A stretch of DNA of 64,000 nucleotides from Candidatus Frackibacter sp. WG13 (GTDB taxonomy: Bacteria > Bacillota > Halanaerobiia > Halobacteroidales > Acetohalobiaceae), in NCBI RefSeq assembly GCF_900114655.1, contig NZ_FOTT01000016.1, positions 1 to 64,000 of the forward strand, in the 5' to 3' direction. This document shows, piece by piece, positions 1-7,731 of this stretch. Each line of letters opens with the position of its first letter. The first letter of the stretch is position 1. The translations under genes were made by a program, and so were the position numbers. The notes beneath the pieces were generated by a model. That model saw nothing but the letters and a program-made list of their open reading frames with translations, had not been told where the DNA came from and made no database searches.

Positions 1-37
1 GTTATAGAGATACTTCCATTAAAATAAGGATTGAAAC
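1..37 (+). CRISPR. Probable terminal CRISPR repeat (array lies outside the window)
   Basis: The first 37 bases look like one full CRISPR repeat: they begin GTTATAGAGATACTTCC and end AAGGATTGAAAC, the 3' signature of many type I/III repeats, and the length is typical of those classes. Only one copy is inside the window, so periodicity cannot be tested. The orientation suggests the array and leader lie to the left and this is the trailing repeat. No second copy was found in bases 38-300. It could also be a solitary repeat or chance similarity. Confidence 0.5.
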
Positions 38-123
38 ACATACCACCTTTTACTTTAATTTTGATTTACTCCGTAAGGTAGGAGACTGAAAGTCATCATG
101 AGGCGCAATCTTATTTGCTTTAT

Positions 124-279
124 CCTGCAGTTGTAACAGTAATGTATAATCCCAAATATAATGGGATAGATTGGGATGAGTTAACGGAGGAAAATCCTGT
201 GAAAGTAAACGATTAAAATACTCTGAACAACAATTAGAATATAGATAGATTAACTTTAGTTCTTGCTTATATTATATAA
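124..279 (+). pseudogene. Decayed copy of the 3' end of the gene at 1762-2643
   Basis: Bases 124-279 match bases 2491-2643, which encode the last 50 or so residues of the unknown protein at 1762-2643, including the segment around VVTVMY and DWDELTE and the final stop. The copy has several substitutions, a small deletion that shifts the frame near 208-215, and an extra AGAT duplication near 241-250, so it cannot be translated through. It is a 3'-terminal remnant with no start and is probably the scar of a duplication or recombination. Orphan 3' cassettes of this sort are known from polymorphic toxin loci, but here that is an inference. Confidence 0.85.
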
Positions 280-472
280 GATATAAGTGAGAGCTTTTTA
301 TTATTTATAACACTTATCTTTCTATATTCAATGGTAAAAATTTCTTGAATAATAAAAGTAGTTATACTATAATGTATTTGTAATTATATAGAATATATAA
401 TTAATTATGGTAAACGATAGGCGAGTAAGTAAAAAGTTTTAAGATTAAGGCTAAGGTTGAGCAATAAAATAA

Positions 473-500
473 TTGACAGATAACAAATATGATATATATT
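473..500 (+). promoter_or_regulatory. Candidate sigma-A promoter for the 641 lipoprotein gene
   Basis: TTGACA at 473-478 and TATATT at 495-500 are separated by 16 bases. The start codon of the next gene lies about 140 bases downstream, leaving a long leader. A TTAAGG-type hexamer run lies just upstream at 441-459. The element is called on sequence alone. Confidence 0.45.
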
Positions 501-640
501 TTAGAAAGTAGAATACTGGTTAATTTTGGTTTTTTCTTGTTATGTATAAAGAAATGCAGGGAGAATTATTCTTATGTACAATATTTACATATAGTGTATT
601 TATATACATAATTATCATTTATCAGGAAGGGGTATTTAAA

Positions 641-1666
641 TTGAGAAAGCTCAGAAATAAAATAATAATATTACTTTTGCTATTTACTTTAATATTATTT
701 TTAACCGCTTGTACAGGAGGAGATAGTAAAGCGAAAAAGGCTTCGCAAGTAAAAGAAGTAGCACAAGCAAAGCAAGCAACAGGATCTAAGAACAGTAAAG
801 AGCTATATTATAAATTATCCAAAGAACAAAAGAAGAAAGTACATTTGGTCGTTACAGTTATAAGAGAAGATGTAGATTCAGGAGAAAAACGTGTAACAAG
901 AATAGAGAAATATGATAAGCAAGATAGATTATTGAGTGAAATTGATAAGAATGAAAAAGGAAAAGTAACTAGCTATGAAAAGTATGAGTATGATGACGAA
1001 GGAAGATTAATTAAAAAAGCAGATACAATACTATTTATGGGAGATAAAATAGATGTAATTAAGACTTATAGTTATAATAAAGATGGTAAAAAAACAGGTT
1101 ATCTCATTAAATCCACTGACCGAGGAACAAAGTTGGGTAAAGGAATCTATAAGTACCATAAGAATGGAAATTTAAAGTACAAATATACTAATGATGTACT
1201 TAACGGACGTACTAAGAAATTTTATTACAATAAAAAAGGAGAAAAGACAAAAGCAATCGATGATGTTGATGGTATTTTTGAATTACATGCAGTTTCTCAC
1301 TTTAAGAGAGAGTATGATGGTCAGGGAAGAAAGATAAAAGAAACAGAGATAAGAGAAATAGACGGGCAGTTTGGAAAGAAGACGGCGGAGATCATAACTT
1401 ATTATAATAAATTTGGAAAAAGTAAGAAGTATATAGAGAGGGTAAATGGTGAAATTGATACCTGGTTTGAATGGGAGTATGATAAGAATGGCAATAGGAT
1501 AAAATTTATTTCTAAAGATAGGAAAGGAAATATAAATAATTTAAAAAAATATTTATTTGATAAAAAAATAATAATATTGAGGAGACACATATGGATATAT
1601 TTAAAAATGGAGTTCAAAGAAAAGGTCTTTGGATTGAAAGAAAATATAATAGTAAAGGTAATATAA
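641..1666 (+). CDS. Lipoprotein with YD/YwqK-like repeats, frameshifted near its 3' end
   Basis: The chosen start is TTG 641, preceded by AGGAAGGGG (624-632) and giving a clean lipoprotein signal: a basic start, a Leu/Ile-rich core and a lipobox ending LTAC with Cys at residue 20. The rest is charged and built of short degenerate units of the type YDxxGxxxxK (EYDDEGRLIK, YYNKKGEKTK, EYDGQGRKIK, EYDKNGNRIK), resembling YD or YwqK-type repeat proteins, probably displayed at the cell surface. The repeat pattern stops abruptly near 1561-1568, an A7 tract, and resumes in another frame up to a stop at 1738-1740. One extra A would restore a protein of about 366 residues. Function unknown. Confidence 0.7.
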   Translation: MRKLRNKIIILLLLFTLILFLTACTGGDSKAKKASQVKEVAQAKQATGSKNSKELYYKLSKEQKKKVHLVVTVIREDVDSGEKRVTRIEKYDKQDRLLSEIDKNEKGKVTSYEKYEYDDEGRLIKKADTILFMGDKIDVIKTYSYNKDGKKTGYLIKSTDRGTKLGKGIYKYHKNGNLKYKYTNDVLNGRTKKFYYNKKGEKTKAIDDVDGIFELHAVSHFKREYDGQGRKIKETEIREIDGQFGKKTAEIITYYNKFGKSKKYIERVNGEIDTWFEWEYDKNGNRIKFISKDRKGNINNLKKYLFDKKIIILRRHIWIYLKMEFKEKVFGLKENIIVKVI

Positions 1667-1761
1667 TTAAGTCTATCTATAAAGATATAGATGGAAAAGC
1701 AAAGATTATTTATCACTATAAACGTAGAAATTCAAAATAACTTAAGAAAGGTGAGGTGAAA

Positions 1762-2643
1762 ATGGCAAAAGAAGTTTATTATAATTCAGATAAGAAAATG
1801 TATTATGTTAGAAAAAAGCGAAAAGAAGGGCAGCCTATAAAACAAGGCAAACCATGGGCAGAATGTCCATATCCAGAAACAGCCGAAGATGCAATTGATA
1901 ATTTAGCAACCTCTTACACCAACGCTCTAAACAATGCTGAATGGATAGCTGAAGGCGAAGCTAAACAGGCCTTCTTATCAGCAAGTGATATCATAGTTAC
2001 TTTCTTTGTTTCCAAGGATGCTTCTAAAGCATCATTATTTGGAGATTTATCTAATATGAAAGATGAATATAAAGGGCTTATAAAAGGCAGTCCTATTGTT
2101 ATGTTTGATTATTTATCTGAACATATCCCTGAGTCTTTAGATGGTAAGTTTATAAAAGAAGTAGAGGCAAAGAAGAGTGATTCAGAGTCTACAAAAAGTT
2201 TAGAAAAATTAGTAAAAACTTATCACAGAGTGAAAAAAGTAGAGAACACTTATAAATTGTATTCGACTGCTAAAGATCTAGCAAAATTAAAAAAAGGAAT
2301 GAAGTTAGAAAAACAATTAGCAGAGAAAGTGAAAGAAGCTGGAAAGTTAGATAATAATAAAAAGATAAAAGATCTTAGCAAGAAATTAGAAGAGCAGATT
2401 GATAAAGATGATAGTAGAATAGATAAATTAAAAAATAAAGCAACTCAAAAAGGGCAAGAATTTATTAGTGAGTACTTTGCTATTTGGGCTCCAGCAGTTG
2501 TAACAGTAATGTATGACCCCAAGTATAATGGGATAGATTGGGATGAGTTAACAGAGGATAATCCTGTGAAAGCTAAGCGATTAAAAGACTTTGAACAACA
2601 ATTAGAATATAGATTAACTTTAGCTCTTGCTTATATTATATAA
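1762..2643 (+). CDS. Unknown protein with central coiled coil, possible effector
   Basis: I do not recognise this protein of 293 residues. ATG 1762 is preferred over GTG 1756 because AGGTGAGG (1749-1756) then has normal spacing. There is no signal peptide. The N-terminus is basic (YYVRKKRKEG), residues 15-110 are mixed, and residues 155-230 are Lys/Glu-rich and heptad-like, consistent with a coiled coil. The C-terminus (residues 240-293) contains aromatic and acidic patches (PKYNGIDWDELTEDNP) and is the part duplicated as a remnant at 124-279. It lies 22 bases after the reconstructed end (1740) of the lipoprotein and upstream of the DUF4280 pair, so a role in a secreted effector module is plausible but unproven. 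Confidence 0.65.
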   Translation: MAKEVYYNSDKKMYYVRKKRKEGQPIKQGKPWAECPYPETAEDAIDNLATSYTNALNNAEWIAEGEAKQAFLSASDIIVTFFVSKDASKASLFGDLSNMKDEYKGLIKGSPIVMFDYLSEHIPESLDGKFIKEVEAKKSDSESTKSLEKLVKTYHRVKKVENTYKLYSTAKDLAKLKKGMKLEKQLAEKVKEAGKLDNNKKIKDLSKKLEEQIDKDDSRIDKLKNKATQKGQEFISEYFAIWAPAVVTVMYDPKYNGIDWDELTEDNPVKAKRLKDFEQQLEYRLTLALAYII

Positions 2644-2714
2644 CATATATAAGTGATTTTAGTAAATGATTAATGTACATTAAGGTTTTTTGGTTAAGAG
2701 AGGAGAGGGTTACA

Positions 2715-3467
2715 ATGAATATTGTAATAATTGGGGCAATGCTTGCGATTGGTTTTTTTGGATGGATTTATTTTGTAATTAATTGGTTACAGGAGGAAGA
2801 TGAAAGGAAGGAAAGAACCTTTAAAACTAAGGATAAGAGTAAAAAAGTAGAAAACAATGGTTTGAAAGGGATAGATGAATTTTATTTTGATAGGTCAGAT
2901 TTATGTAGTTCAGATAGTTTATATATATATAATAAATATGGAGAAATAGTAGCCTATGTGAATATTAATGAATATGCTAAAGAAGGTATATTTAATAATT
3001 CTTATTGTAATATGATTATTTATGAAAGTAATAATAAAGAAAGTAAAATTATAGAAATAAAATTTTTAAAAGATAATTGCACTTGGTTTTCACAAATTTA
3101 TGAGTTAATTGATAGTAAAGGGAAATTAATTGGTAGGTTTAAGTACAAGTTAATTAAAAGAAGAGTTTGTTTATTTTATGATTCTAAAAAAGAATTAAGA
3201 TTAAAAGCTAAATTAAAAGACAGTTTTTTATTTGATTTAATGGGAAATAGACCTGACTGGATTACACAATCAAAAGAATTTGAAATTTATAGAAAAGATA
3301 AAATGTTATTAGCAGAGTTAGAAAAAGTAAAAATAAAAACCCAAAAAGATAAAATGTATTGTTTGAATATAATCTCTGGAACGAGAGATACAATTAAAGA
3401 AGAAGTTATATTGTCTTTAGCTCTAATTTTAAATTTGAGATTCCCAAAAAGTATATTATTAAATTAA
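2715..3467 (+). CDS. Membrane-anchored protein, possibly Tubby/LURP-one-like
   Basis: Start ATG 2715 follows AGAGGAGAGGG and gives a 250-residue protein beginning with one transmembrane segment (roughly residues 3-24, MNIVIIGAMLAIGFFGWIYF). A short charged linker follows, then a beta-rich domain: GEIVAYVNI, GKLIGRFKYKL and the closing stretch EEVILSLALILNLRF. That order of strands followed by one hydrophobic helix recalls the Tubby/LURP-one/scramblase fold, but the match is by eye and weak. It ends 16 bases before the 795-residue protein, so the two are probably cotranscribed. Possible jobs include immunity or a membrane-attached partner of the downstream proteins; this is conjecture. Confidence 0.6.
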   Translation: MNIVIIGAMLAIGFFGWIYFVINWLQEEDERKERTFKTKDKSKKVENNGLKGIDEFYFDRSDLCSSDSLYIYNKYGEIVAYVNINEYAKEGIFNNSYCNMIIYESNNKESKIIEIKFLKDNCTWFSQIYELIDSKGKLIGRFKYKLIKRRVCLFYDSKKELRLKAKLKDSFLFDLMGNRPDWITQSKEFEIYRKDKMLLAELEKVKIKTQKDKMYCLNIISGTRDTIKEEVILSLALILNLRFPKSILLN

Positions 3468-3483
3468 GGAAGGGAGAAATTAT

Positions 3484-5871
3484 ATGCAGGGAAAAAGCAG
3501 TAAATTAAATGATACGCAAGTAATAGAGTTAGGAAGAATTAATGATATTAATATTTCTTTAATAGTATTAGAAAATTCTACTAAAGTGATTGAATTTAAT
3601 AACAATAAAGATTTTAAGCAATATATTGAACTTAAAGATTTTAATAAACTTATAAAGAATCTCGATATACAGAAGAAAAATAATAATTATATTTCTAACA
3701 AATTAATCAAAAAAGTCGCAGAGTATGTGATTAGTGATTCAATAGATGTAAATCAGTCAATAATTGAAGAGTTAGTTAAAGAATATGGAGAAAATAGTGT
3801 TAAAGTCTATTGTGTTAGTATAGGAATGGGCATGAATTTAATAACTTATGGAATAGGAGTTATAAAAGACCGTAGTAATAACGAGGAGTATGGTCAAGCT
3901 GTGATAAGTCAATTATCTTCTGCAGGAACATCGATGTTTATATATAGTGTTGGTTTGCAATTGTTGAGCACAATGGAAGTAGGTAGAATGCTTAGTAATC
4001 CATTAGGATTACTTGCGGCCACAGTATGTATAACATTTCTCTCTAATCGAGTAGGAGACGGAGTAAATTCTTTTATTGATCATTTATTCGAAAAAGTAGA
4101 TAATACAATCCAGATTGATGATGCAACAGTTAGAATTACAGGAACAGAGAATAATTTAAATATTGCTGGAAGCATAGAAGATATTCAAAAAGCAAGGCAA
4201 ATATTTGGGACAGGTTTTTTGCGAGAGATTACAAATAGTTTTAAAGTAAGATTTGATGATTCTAATGCCTTTAACTATAATTTAAGGACTAATGAATTAG
4301 AAATTATAGTAAACAGTAATAAATATAATCAATATGTAGAGGAAATTAGAGATAAGTTTCCTAATTGGTTTGAAAAATCCATTTGCGATAGTAAGATGAC
4401 TATAATAGAGTCCAAAGGGAGAAGTACAGTTTCAGATAGTAGTAGAATTGCGGTGAATATTAATAACTTTTTTGTAAGGTCACGTGATTTTATTAAGAGT
4501 TTAAAATATAAAGATAAGACCTTAAAAAAGTGGGGTTATGATATTCCATACTTAATTAAGTTTAATAGTTGGTTAAAAGAAGATTATAGATTAAGCAGTG
4601 AATTAGAAAAGGAAGAGCCGAAACTTAAAAAAGATAGCTTTATTATTTTAAGTTCTAGAGAGAGTAAATTAGTTAAGGTACAAAATGATATACCTGCTTT
4701 AATAGTGCCAGAAGGTAATAAAGATATATTATATGGTACTGCTACGAATACTATTCAGAAGACGAATAAGGAAAATTACTTTAAATTTTTTACTGGTCAT
4801 GGTAGTAATAGGGATTATAAAAAGAGTGATGGAAATGGTCAAATAAGCATTAATGGACAGCAGATTGGTCAAGATTTAGAAAGAATAGAGGTAGAAAAAC
4901 GATTGTTTGAAGACCAAGGTGAATATTTTAAACGAATAACAATTAAAGAGAAATATAAAGAAAGTACTTTTAACGAAGGCGAATTGACTTATACTTATGA
5001 CCTTGAAGAGGATTCTTTAACGATAGAATATGGAGCCATTGATAAGCTAGTTATTAAAGACTTTAAAAATAGTGATTATAATATATATCTAACGCGTAAT
5101 TATCACACGTTAAAAGGTAGTTTAGATTGTGAAATTATAGATACTAAGATATATGAAATTAATAAAGAGCAGGAAGGGTTATTTGATTATCATTTAAACG
5201 AACATTATAGGTCTAATGGGGGTAAAGGGATTAAGATAGACGGTGAATTAATAGGAAGAGAGATGAACAAAGTAGGTGAATTGGATGATGACTATTTAGA
5301 GTATAGAGATGAGAATCAATGTTATTATCTTTTCAGTCCTAAAAAAGATCAGTTATTAATTCAGTATGGAGATCCTAAAGGGAGATTTATATTGATCGAA
5401 GACTTTGTAAATGGCGATTATGGGCTAGCTTTTGAAGGTAATCATGCTATTATGTATGGAAGTAAAGACAGAAATAAGTCAGAGACAGATGTTGGAAGTA
5501 AAGAATATAGATTTGGTAAGGCTTTTAAAAATAAAAGTACCCCTAATAATCGTTATATTTATAATGATTCAAATGGTAACGGAGAAATTTTAATTAATTT
5601 AGGTGATGTAAATGGAGATTATAATTTAGCTAAAATTACCTTTATTAAGGATAATTATATTGTTTATGGGAAAAAATGTATTGTGGGTTTTAGGAATAAA
5701 GATAAACAGTATATGACGATCTTATGTGAGTATGATATTGAGAATGATAATTTGATTATAAATTTTGGACCGTCAAATATGTGGAAAATAGAGATTGAAA
5801 ATTTTGTAAATGGAGATTATGGAATTAACTTACCGATTAAAATAGATCTTATTTGTGGAAGTGCAGTTTAA
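3484..5871 (+). CDS. Large protein: hydrophobic Gly-rich segment plus RTX-related repeats
   Basis: 795 residues, start ATG 3484 after AAGGAAGGGAG. Residues 1-100 are polar. Residues 108-190 form a Gly-rich hydrophobic region (SIGMGMNLITYGIGV; GLQLLSTMEVGRMLSNPLGLLAATVCI) that could insert in a membrane or form a pore. Residues 205-400 are mixed alpha/beta. From about 452 the protein has three similar units (about 452-537, 580-651, 698-783), each with a GxIxINGxxIG-like start, a DxLxIxYG strand and a terminal I(K/E)(D/N)FxNGDYG motif. That motif resembles the hemolysin-type calcium-binding related domain seen beside RTX repeats; the nonapeptide RTX repeats themselves are absent. The same unit occurs in the next gene, 16 bases downstream. 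Candidate secreted or injected toxin-like protein; activity unknown. Confidence 0.6.
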   Translation: MQGKSSKLNDTQVIELGRINDINISLIVLENSTKVIEFNNNKDFKQYIELKDFNKLIKNLDIQKKNNNYISNKLIKKVAEYVISDSIDVNQSIIEELVKEYGENSVKVYCVSIGMGMNLITYGIGVIKDRSNNEEYGQAVISQLSSAGTSMFIYSVGLQLLSTMEVGRMLSNPLGLLAATVCITFLSNRVGDGVNSFIDHLFEKVDNTIQIDDATVRITGTENNLNIAGSIEDIQKARQIFGTGFLREITNSFKVRFDDSNAFNYNLRTNELEIIVNSNKYNQYVEEIRDKFPNWFEKSICDSKMTIIESKGRSTVSDSSRIAVNINNFFVRSRDFIKSLKYKDKTLKKWGYDIPYLIKFNSWLKEDYRLSSELEKEEPKLKKDSFIILSSRESKLVKVQNDIPALIVPEGNKDILYGTATNTIQKTNKENYFKFFTGHGSNRDYKKSDGNGQISINGQQIGQDLERIEVEKRLFEDQGEYFKRITIKEKYKESTFNEGELTYTYDLEEDSLTIEYGAIDKLVIKDFKNSDYNIYLTRNYHTLKGSLDCEIIDTKIYEINKEQEGLFDYHLNEHYRSNGGKGIKIDGELIGREMNKVGELDDDYLEYRDENQCYYLFSPKKDQLLIQYGDPKGRFILIEDFVNGDYGLAFEGNHAIMYGSKDRNKSETDVGSKEYRFGKAFKNKSTPNNRYIYNDSNGNGEILINLGDVNGDYNLAKITFIKDNYIVYGKKCIVGFRNKDKQYMTILCEYDIENDNLIINFGPSNMWKIEIENFVNGDYGINLPIKIDLICGSAV

Positions 5872-5886
5872 AGGAGGTACGACGGA

Positions 5887-6876
5887 ATGATTCAAGAATA
5901 TGCAGTTAATAGTGATGAAAAGACTGTTAAAGATTACAGAAACGATAGTAAAGAAGTACAAGGAAAGAGTAAATTAAAGATAAATAATAATTTAATAGGA
6001 AAAAATATTAAATCAGTGGAAGATAAAGAACGGCTATTTAAAGATTCATATAAGAACAAGTATGTAAAAACATTGCAAAATAATCTGGTTATAACTTATT
6101 TAGATAGTGAATCGGAGATTCATAAACTAATGATTGATAACTTTCAAGAAGGCGATTATGGCCTATGGATAGAAAATGAAGCACCTTACTATCTAGAAGG
6201 AGATTCAATAATAAATAGTGCCACTGGTGACAAAGCGCCAAAGAGTAAAGTACTTGCAAAAGAAGAGAATAAATGGCTTAAAGAAGAAGAGCGGATTAAA
6301 GATGGCTTCTTATGGATCTATCCTAATGAGAAAATAGCTTGGCCAGAAGTTGAAGAAAAAAGTAATACAAAATCTATGGCAAATGATGCATCCAGTGCCA
6401 AGGTAACAGCTACCAAAGAAAGTACTATAAATAAAGTCCAAAACGATAAAAACAGCGAAAATGATTCTAGTAGTGCTAGTAGTAATCAAGCTCGACTTTA
6501 TGTCTGTGACGGTGCAACATTACAATGCAACCAGGGAGATAAAAAGAGTAAATTTAAAGTGGTTGATATTCATAATGTCTATATTCAAGGTAAGCCGATG
6601 GCTACCAATCAAGATAGCAAACCGATGGTTAATATCAAGCCTTTCGGCAAATGTAAGAGTATGGCAAATCCTACGGTAGCAGTAGCCACTGCAGCTAATC
6701 ATGGTAATTTAAAGAAAATGCCTTGCCAACCTAATATACCTGCGTCATGGCAAGGAGGAAAAAATGATGTAACAATAACCGGGATTCCAACTGTATTAGA
6801 GACTTCAAAATTAAACTGTGCCTACGCTGGAGTAATAAAAGTAGTCGATCCAGGGCAAGATTTAGTAACAGAATAG
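5887..6876 (+). CDS. DUF4280 (PAAR-like) protein with RTX-related N-terminal repeat
   Basis: 329 residues, ATG 5887 after AAAGGAGGT. Residues 30-98 are one copy of the repeat found in the upstream gene (LKINNNLIGK ... LVITY ... IDNFQEGDYGLW). Residues 125-155 (FLWIYPNEKIAWPE) recall the end of a LysM-like or tail-adaptor segment. Residues 155-200 are a Ser/Asn/Lys-rich linker. Residues 202-322 are a DUF4280 domain: VCDGATLQCNQG, GKCKSMANP, MPCQPNIPASW and LNCAYAGVI, with Cys positions typical of the family. DUF4280 is regarded as PAAR-like, that is, a spike-tip or toxin-delivery protein. The shared repeat and tight spacing argue that this protein and the preceding one work together. Confidence 0.8.
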   Translation: MIQEYAVNSDEKTVKDYRNDSKEVQGKSKLKINNNLIGKNIKSVEDKERLFKDSYKNKYVKTLQNNLVITYLDSESEIHKLMIDNFQEGDYGLWIENEAPYYLEGDSIINSATGDKAPKSKVLAKEENKWLKEEERIKDGFLWIYPNEKIAWPEVEEKSNTKSMANDASSAKVTATKESTINKVQNDKNSENDSSSASSNQARLYVCDGATLQCNQGDKKSKFKVVDIHNVYIQGKPMATNQDSKPMVNIKPFGKCKSMANPTVAVATAANHGNLKKMPCQPNIPASWQGGKNDVTITGIPTVLETSKLNCAYAGVIKVVDPGQDLVTE

Positions 6877-7165
6877 AAAAATTTGTTATATAGAAACTGC
6901 GATTAAACGAATCACTGACAACTATCACTGGTTCCTGTTACTTAATTTTGCAGCTAACGTACGGTTACAACTTAGTCACTTATGACTAATAATATTCACT
7001 TTAGTCTATGTAAGTTTGTGTCTTTAAGCTTATAAAAGTTTTAAATGTTTTTAACTATCAACTGTCAACTGTCAACTAATAACTCCCCTCCTTAGCAATT
7101 CCTAGCATTACCAACAAAAACAAAGCATAACATCTATAATTCAATTCAATCGGCATTAACAAAGC
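6877..7165. other. Intergenic region between the accessory island and the threonine operon
   Basis: About 290 bases without a credible gene. It contains a short tandem run CAACTGTCAACTGTCAACT at about 7056-7074 and AT-rich sequence with weak dyads. There is no clear T-tract terminator for the DUF4280 gene, no T-box motif and no lysine riboswitch. Given the change from the odd, lysine-rich island genes to ordinary biosynthetic genes, the island boundary probably falls here. Confidence 0.5.
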
Positions 7166-7211
7166 TTGCTTTCTAAAAGAGGGCGTGTTATAATGTGTAA
7201 CGTCATTACAC
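7166..7211 (+). promoter_or_regulatory. Promoter of the thr operon with an operator-like inverted repeat
   Basis: A -35 TTGCTT (7166-7171) and a perfect -10 TATAAT (7189-7194) are 17 bases apart. Immediately after the -10 is the perfect inverted repeat GTGTAA-CGTCA-TTACAC (7195-7211), which would overlap the expected transcription start. This is a good place for a repressor, or for a stem at the 5' end of the mRNA. The regulator is not identified. Confidence 0.65.
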
Positions 7212-7259
7212 AAATATCCACTACAAGTGGACAGGGCAGGTGAGTCAAAAATTAACGAA

Positions 7260-7703
7260 ATGAACGAATATTATGTAGTACATAAAGATATTCTACCTAC
7301 GGCTATCATGAAGACGATAGAAGTTAAAAAGTTACTAAAATTAGGTGAAGTCGATAAGATTAATGAAGCTGTGGAAAGAGTAGGCTTAAGCAGAAGTGCA
7401 TATTATAAGTATAAAGATCATGTGTTTCCTTTCTTAGAGGATAAACAGAAGAAGATAATCACTCTATCCTTACTTCTAAAGCATGAATCAGGAGTCTTAT
7501 CACGAGTAATTAATAAGATTGCTGAAGTTAAAGGAAATGTATTAACGATTAATCAAGGTATCCCTTTACAAGGAATAGCCAATGCCACCATTACAATGGA
7601 AACAATGAGAATGGAAATAGATATAGACCAAGTAGTAGAACATATGAAGAAATTAGATGGAATTAAGAAAGTGGAGATCATAGCTCAAAATTTTAGATAT
7701 TAA
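7260..7703 (+). CDS. pheB: ACT-domain protein, PheB-like
   Basis: About 147 residues. Residues 1-60 contain a short helix-turn-helix-like stretch (AVERVGLSRSAYYKYKDHVFPF) and residues 70-145 an ACT domain (LLLKHESGVLSRVINKIAEVKGNVLTINQ ... IDQVVEHMKKLDGIKKVEII). This is the layout of the PheB/YpbD-type ACT proteins commonly found just upstream of hom-thrB operons; the name pheB is historical and does not establish a role in phenylalanine synthesis. ACT domains bind amino acids, so an allosteric or regulatory role in the aspartate family is likely. The start is uncertain: ATG 7260 lies 15 bases from AGGTGAG (7238-7244), ATT 7251 has ideal spacing, and GTG 7227 lies upstream of that site. Confidence 0.8.
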   Translation: MNEYYVVHKDILPTAIMKTIEVKKLLKLGEVDKINEAVERVGLSRSAYYKYKDHVFPFLEDKQKKIITLSLLLKHESGVLSRVINKIAEVKGNVLTINQGIPLQGIANATITMETMRMEIDIDQVVEHMKKLDGIKKVEIIAQNFRY

Positions 7704-7731
7704 TTATTATATCACCAAGGAGGAGTTAAGC

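Noticed and set aside
1402-1716. Reverse-strand open frame opposite the lipoprotein gene
   Set aside because: It is the complement of a Lys/Asn-rich coding strand, has no ribosome binding site and its residues look random (Ile/Phe/Leu-rich).
124-2643. Template-variable repeat pair of a diversity-generating retroelement
   Set aside because: The two 150-base copies differ by mixed substitutions and indels, not by adenine-specific changes, and no reverse transcriptase gene is nearby.
7056-7074. CAACTGTCAACTGTCAACT as a CRISPR or iteron array
   Set aside because: The unit is only seven or eight bases, two to three copies, with no spacers and no replication gene near by.
6877-7259. T-box leader or threonine attenuator upstream of the thr operon
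   Set aside because: No AGGGTGGNACCGCG-like core, no run of Thr/Ile codons in a small leader frame, and the transcribed leader from the clear promoter is short (about 55 bases).
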